From Chromera velia (taxonomy: Eukaryota; Sar; Chromeraceae): a DNA stretch of 23,542 nucleotides. The notes beneath the pieces were generated by a model. It did no database searches and was not told where the DNA came from. It saw only the letters and a program-made list of their open reading frames with translations. Within the stretch, counting starts at the first letter, position 1, and every line of letters starts with the position of its first letter. The DNA is taken from assembly GCA_018398765.1 (NCBI GenBank), contig JAHBMJ010002028.1, positions 1 through 23,542 on the forward strand, written 5' to 3'. Below are positions 20,110 to 23,542 of the stretch, in pieces. The position numbers and the translations under genes are program-made.

Positions 20110-22713
20110 GTGTGTGTGTGTCTTTGTGTGTCTTTGAAGCAGCCGCAGGGAGTTAACAAAAAAAGTACCTCGCGGTGTTGCCTAGCTTTTCCCCTCTCCT
20201 CCTCCCCGGCTCCCTCCCCTCGTGTTTCCTTCCGCAGGTTCGACGTATTTACAAGCACGATGCTTTGGCTCTGCTTTTGGCAATGGAGTCAGACAGAAGA
20301 AGAAGACAGGCAGGGGAAGGGGAGAACAAGGCGGCGTCAGAACACGAGGAAGAGAGGGAGGAGGCGTGGGTGGAGGGGTGGAGAAGACGGGTAGCGAGTC
20401 AAGAAGATGCCTCCTCACAGACGCCTGTGTGGGAACTGACAGACGATCAGTTGCGCCCTTTCTTGGAGGTCTGCAGTGTCTTGTGGACTTCTTTTTCTTC
20501 CTGCATTTATTTAGCTTCAGTGTAGAAAGCTGGTCTTCATGATAGCCCCTATCTCTCAGCATTTATGTGCTTGGAATGTTAATATGAAAGAAGGCATGCA
20601 GACTTCCGAAAGACTCCTCAGTGAAGGAAAGGAGTGCAGGTCACCATGAATGCAAGCACATGAACACACTCGCATAGGGGGAGTGAAAGTTGGGACGGAG
20701 GGAGAGGGGATGAGTGCAGGCGGAACGGACATAATCAACTGCAAGCAAATACATGCATACTTCTTTGCTATCCTACCGTCTCTTTGACTTCCTTGGTCTG
20801 CGCCGATGAGAGCTCCACTGGTTGCCCTCTGAGTGTATGCATGATCTTAATTTGTTGATGGAATTTTGTCCTTCCTGTCCTTCTTTCAGAGACGGAAGGG
20901 TCTGAAGAGACTTCGCAACTTCGAGAGAGGACGTTGTGTTGAAAAGGTGAGGGGGGGGGGGTCCGTTTTAGGGAAAAGGTTGAGTTCATGTGATGACTCA
21001 GATCGTAGAATTCTGACTGAGATCGGGATCTGAGTTCAGAAGAAGAGGTTGTGGGACGGTCGGCGGGTAAGAGGATGTGTGCTTGCGCGCGCATCTTTTT
21101 ATGGCATCGACCGCGCAGGCGTGCGACTATCATGCTCCATGGAAAAGCGCGGTTGTTTGCAGAAACAATCGCGCTGTCGCCTTTTTGTGTGAGCGTGTGG
21201 AGCCTGACCAAGGGAGAGAGAACCTTCACCTAGAGGGCCTCTTTGGAAGTGGAAATTTACTGCATGATTCGCAGTTGGGGATGGATCGGATAGTGTTGAT
21301 TTGAAGTCGGTCTCACTGCCTTTCCTCTTCTCTCTCCATCTTATCGAAAAACCTTGCCGGAAGATCCTTCACCTTCTCGTTCTTGCAGACAGCTCACCCA
21401 TGTAAAGCACACGATGCAAGACACAAAAATGAATCAATCGTGCTTCTTTCTTTCTGCAGATGTTCGAGGAGCGTTTTGGTCACCTCGGGGGGGCATCTTC
21501 ACTTTTGGGGCAGCATGATGGGGGTCGTGTGGGTTTGGCGGGGGTAGGGGCAGACAGCAGTGGAGAGGAAACGAGAAAATCACGAAAAAAGAAAAAGAAG
21601 AAGAAAGGGAAGGGGGGCGAGAATCACGTTGAGTCAACAGAGGAAGACGAGGACGGTGCGTTTTTGTTGTTGCTTGTCTTTTCTTTTTGTGCGTCTGGCG
21701 TTGTCTTTTCTGCCTTCCCTTTTCGACATGTGTTTGCATTGTTTCTCGGGTCCTTCCGGCAATATGCCACTTTCAGGCTTCCCTGTATCAATGTCCGAGC
21801 AACCATAGCACATCCGACTCTCCCTTTCCTAATTTTCTCTGCCGCACAGATTCGGAAGACGACTGCCCGCAGCCCCCCGCGCTGACGCACAAAGTTCTCC
21901 TCGCACTTCTCTGGATTGCACTCATCAACACAAGACATGGTCGGTCGATGCGAGATTGTCACGGAGGCATCTGCCTTCTGGGGGGAGTATAGCGAAGAGG
22001 AAGAATGGGGAGTGGGGACCGACATGCACGCAGAGAGAAAGAGCCCACGGAGCTAGGAGGTGCAATCGGGGGTCTATCGAGGGTCCGCCCCCCTCCGCCC
22101 TTCTTCCTGAGAGAAAAAGCAACAGAGCGAAGGGAGCTGGGTGCAAAGATGTCCTGTGCGCATCAACGCGAGGCAAATCGGTGTGAGGATACAGGAGATC
22201 GGTGTGTGGGAACCGTTCCCTGCAGCTTCTCGTGATGTAGTCAGCTTTTCTTATTTTTCTCCCTGCCTGCTTGCCTGCTTGTGCGTCTGCCTGTAGGTGT
22301 CACCGCATCTGATCTTGTCAGGTGGACCGTCCAGGGGAAAATTCCTCTTTTCCGTCAGTCAGTCTTTCGGTCTGTCTGTCTGTCTGTCTGTCTTTCTGTC
22401 TTTCTGTCTGTCTGTCTGTCTTTCTGTCTTTCTGTCTGTCTGTCTTTCTGTCCTTCTGCGTTTCTGTCTTTCTGTCTGTCTGTCTTTCTGTCTTTCTGTC
22501 TTTCTGTCTTTCTGTCTGTCTGTCTGTCTGTCTTTCTGTCTGTCTGTCGGTCTGGAGCTCTGGTACCCTTCCACTGAGAGAGCGCGCCAAAAGAAGAAAG
22601 AAAGAAACAGAAGAGAATGAAGAAGGAGAAAAAGGAAAAGAAAAGACGATGTAGTCTGTCTGTCTTTCTGTCTTTTTGTCTTTCTGTCTTTCTGTCTTTC
22701 TGTCTGTCTGTCT

Positions 22714-22771
<58 letters not shown>

Positions 22772-23542
22772 CTGTCTGTCTGACTTTTTGTCTGTCTGTC
22801 TGCCTGTCTCTGTCTGTCCGTGCGTCTTTCTGTCTGACTCTTTTTCTCTGTGTCTACGAGTACGTCCTTTGACCTGCTTGGCACCTACAGAAGCAGCAGC
22901 AGCAGCAGCAGCAGCAGTAGTGTATCTCCATACATTCTCTCTCGCCATCGAGACCTTCTTTCTGGAAAGACGAGCGATGCTTATATTCCATGAGTCACTC
23001 AATCAGTCACTTGCCTGTCTTATTTTCAGGTGTAGTGGAGAACCTCCCCGCCTGGCTCTTCAACCAAGCGTGAGTCGGTATGCGTTAGTCAAGCAGGCGG
23101 TTAGTAATGTTGATAGAGAAAAGAGACGAGAGGTGTGTCCGCACATTTCTTTTCTGTGTCTCTCGGTCTTTCGGAAGGTTATTGGATTGGTTCTGGGGAT
23201 AGAAAGGGGTGCGAGACAACACACAAGAACACTGCACACTAGAGTGCGACCGCGAAATTCAAAATTCAGGTGCGTGCACGGGCATGAAATAGGCAGCAGA
23301 AGGATTCTCTTAGGTGGGGTTCGTTTGACAGCCTTCCTTCTGACTTTCGTTTCTGAGTGAACGCCCAGCTCTGAGAGTGGTTTCAAATGCATATTTGCGC
23401 CTCTCTACCGACGCGACCGTCTGTCTGTTTCCCTGAGTGCAGCGCGTTCCATGAAGAGAAAGAGAAAGCTCTCCGTGAGAAGACTCCCACTGGAGCTCTG
23501 GAGATTTCGCTCTTCCAGGCAACAGACGTGCCCTCAGCGTCA
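15890..23542 (+). CDS. TAF1B: TAF1B/Rrn7-like RNA polymerase I initiation factor, 13 exons, runs off the window
   Basis: TAF1B/Rrn7 are the TFIIB-like factors that load RNA polymerase I on rDNA promoters. Exons: 15890-16444, 17002-17090, 17315-17348, 17646-18018, 18215-19242, 19668-19994, 20238-20468, 20890-20946, 21460-21655, 21850-21939, 22297-22353, 23030-23069 and 23443 to beyond 23542. Phases agree at every junction and give 1059 codons in the window. A zinc ribbon opens the protein (Cys 5, 8, 23, 26). A helical segment from about 150 (LDFLKGCQLMLRQMA) to VWLQYLTLCEEH at 186-197 matches the start of the cyclin-like core. The core resumes at about 974-1022 with LLALLWIALI, SDLVRWTVQGKIPLF and VVENLPAWLF. 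Between lie about 700 residues rich in Ser, Glu and Lys. Human TAF1B totals 588 aa. Exon 3 and the donors of exons 5 and 6 are the least certain. A two-Cys-pair ribbon alone would also fit Brf or TFIIB; the core blocks favour TAF1B/Rrn7. Confidence 0.8.
16933..16999. repeat. (CCTG)n / (CCCTG)n tract at the 3' end of intron 1
   Basis: Imperfect TGCC and TCCC tetra- and pentanucleotide repeats form the whole pyrimidine tract before the acceptor at 17000-17001 of the TAF1B-like gene. This microsatellite therefore doubles as a splice-site element. Confidence 0.8.
17740..18840 (+). other. disordered acidic/poly-Ser insert region of the TAF1B-like protein
   Basis: Exons 4 and 5 encode two poly-Ser runs, of eleven Ser at about 17749-17781 and twelve at 18787-18822, embedded in Glu-, Asp- and Lys-rich sequence with many SSDE-type acidic Ser clusters that suit casein kinase 2. 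Pfam-type folds are not evident. It interrupts the cyclin-like core between residues of about 215 and 700. Confidence 0.75.
20058..20131. repeat. (CT)n-(GT)n microsatellite in intron 6
   Basis: CT repeats at about 20058-20077 followed by GT/GTAT repeats to about 20131, in the sense orientation of the TAF1B-like gene. The order is the same as in the 12545-12679 array. Confidence 0.93.
21146..21175. repeat. 13-bp stem hairpin in intron 8
   Basis: AGCGCGGTTGTTT (21146-21158) and AAACAATCGCGCT (21163-21175) are reverse complements with one mismatch around a GCAG loop. In the sense RNA the mismatch is a G-U pair, so the stem would be unbroken. It lies in intron 8 of the TAF1B-like gene, in a locally CpG-rich patch. 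Confidence 0.8.
22371..22556. repeat. (CTGT)n/(CTTT)n array in intron 11, first block
   Basis: About 185 bp of mixed CTGT and CTTT tetranucleotides on the sense strand of the TAF1B-like gene, starting just after the intron 11 donor at 22354. Confidence 0.95.
22612..22660. repeat. short dispersed repeat beside a microsatellite, copy 2
   Basis: This matches 12475-12530 (39 bases with 3 mismatches, then a 4-base gap) and lies between two CTGT arrays. Both copies sit in the same orientation next to CTGT repeats, which suggests they moved or were amplified together with the array. Confidence 0.85.
22655..22811. repeat. (CTGT)n array in intron 11, second block
   Basis: About 155 bp of CTGT and CTTT units with internal CCGT variants near 22722-22735 and 22762. 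Confidence 0.95.
22893..22918. repeat. (GCA)8 trinucleotide repeat in intron 11
   Basis: Eight GCA/CAG units directly after an acceptor-like CCTACAG at 22884-22890. In the model used here it is intronic, because splicing straight from 22353 to 23030 restores a conserved core. Confidence 0.85.

Noticed and set aside
22891-22930. Poly-Ala exon beginning after CCTACAG
   Set aside because: Joining 22353 directly to 23030 gives GKIPLFRVVENLP, which fits the TAF1B/Rrn7 core; the extra exon would break it.
22318-23002. Long frames of Asp-Arg-Gln-Thr or Cys-Leu-Ser-Val repeats
   Set aside because: They are translations of the CTGT arrays within intron 11 of the TAF1B-like gene.

Overview
This is nuclear DNA from an intron-rich eukaryote, probably a unicellular alga. 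It holds four recognisable protein genes with GT-AG introns. Introns and intergenic DNA are full of simple repeats such as (GT)n, (CT)n and (CTGT)n. Coding DNA is moderately GC-rich, while two intergenic stretches are strongly AT-rich. One protein carries tandem Cys-Glu-His-Gly repeats of a kind I associate with protist algae and large DNA viruses. My best guess is a chromerid or related alveolate such as Chromera velia. That is an impression, because no rRNA or organelle gene is present to fix the lineage.

Layout from left to right. Positions 1-2588 are intergenic: a (TTTC)n tract, AT-rich DNA with a hairpin and a 22-bp tandem repeat, then unremarkable sequence. Positions 7183-2589 (minus strand) hold a five-exon ABCG-type half-transporter with two unusual insertions. 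Positions 7184-9310 are the divergent upstream region and include a cluster of perfect palindromes. Positions 9311-11761 (plus) hold a SET-domain protein with five CEHG repeats; its C-terminus appears frameshifted, and the better end is the stop at 11943-11945, which overlaps an AATAAA. Positions 11946-13789 are a convergent intergenic region with G-runs, a (CT)n(GT)n array with one N, and an AT-rich island with nested hairpins. Positions 14820-13790 (minus) hold a TANGO2/NRDE-family gene, also broken by a single frameshift. Positions 14821-15889 are a second divergent upstream region with a CpG-rich patch. From 15890 to the right edge (plus) runs the first 13 exons, about 1059 codons, of a gene resembling TAF1B/Rrn7, the TFIIB-like factor of RNA polymerase I. 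Its cyclin-like core is spread among long acidic, Ser-rich insertions.

The genes do not form a pathway: membrane transport, chromatin or protein methylation, Golgi/mitochondria-linked TANGO2, and rRNA transcription. Orientation alternates as divergent, convergent, divergent. GC-rich CpG patches lie in the two divergent intervals, and AT-rich islands lie beyond 3' ends. No mobile-element protein, CRISPR array, tRNA or rRNA gene was found. The most interesting items are the insertions in the ABCG and TAF1B-like proteins, the two frameshifts, the recurring hairpins, and a short sequence shared by two microsatellite arrays 10 kb apart.
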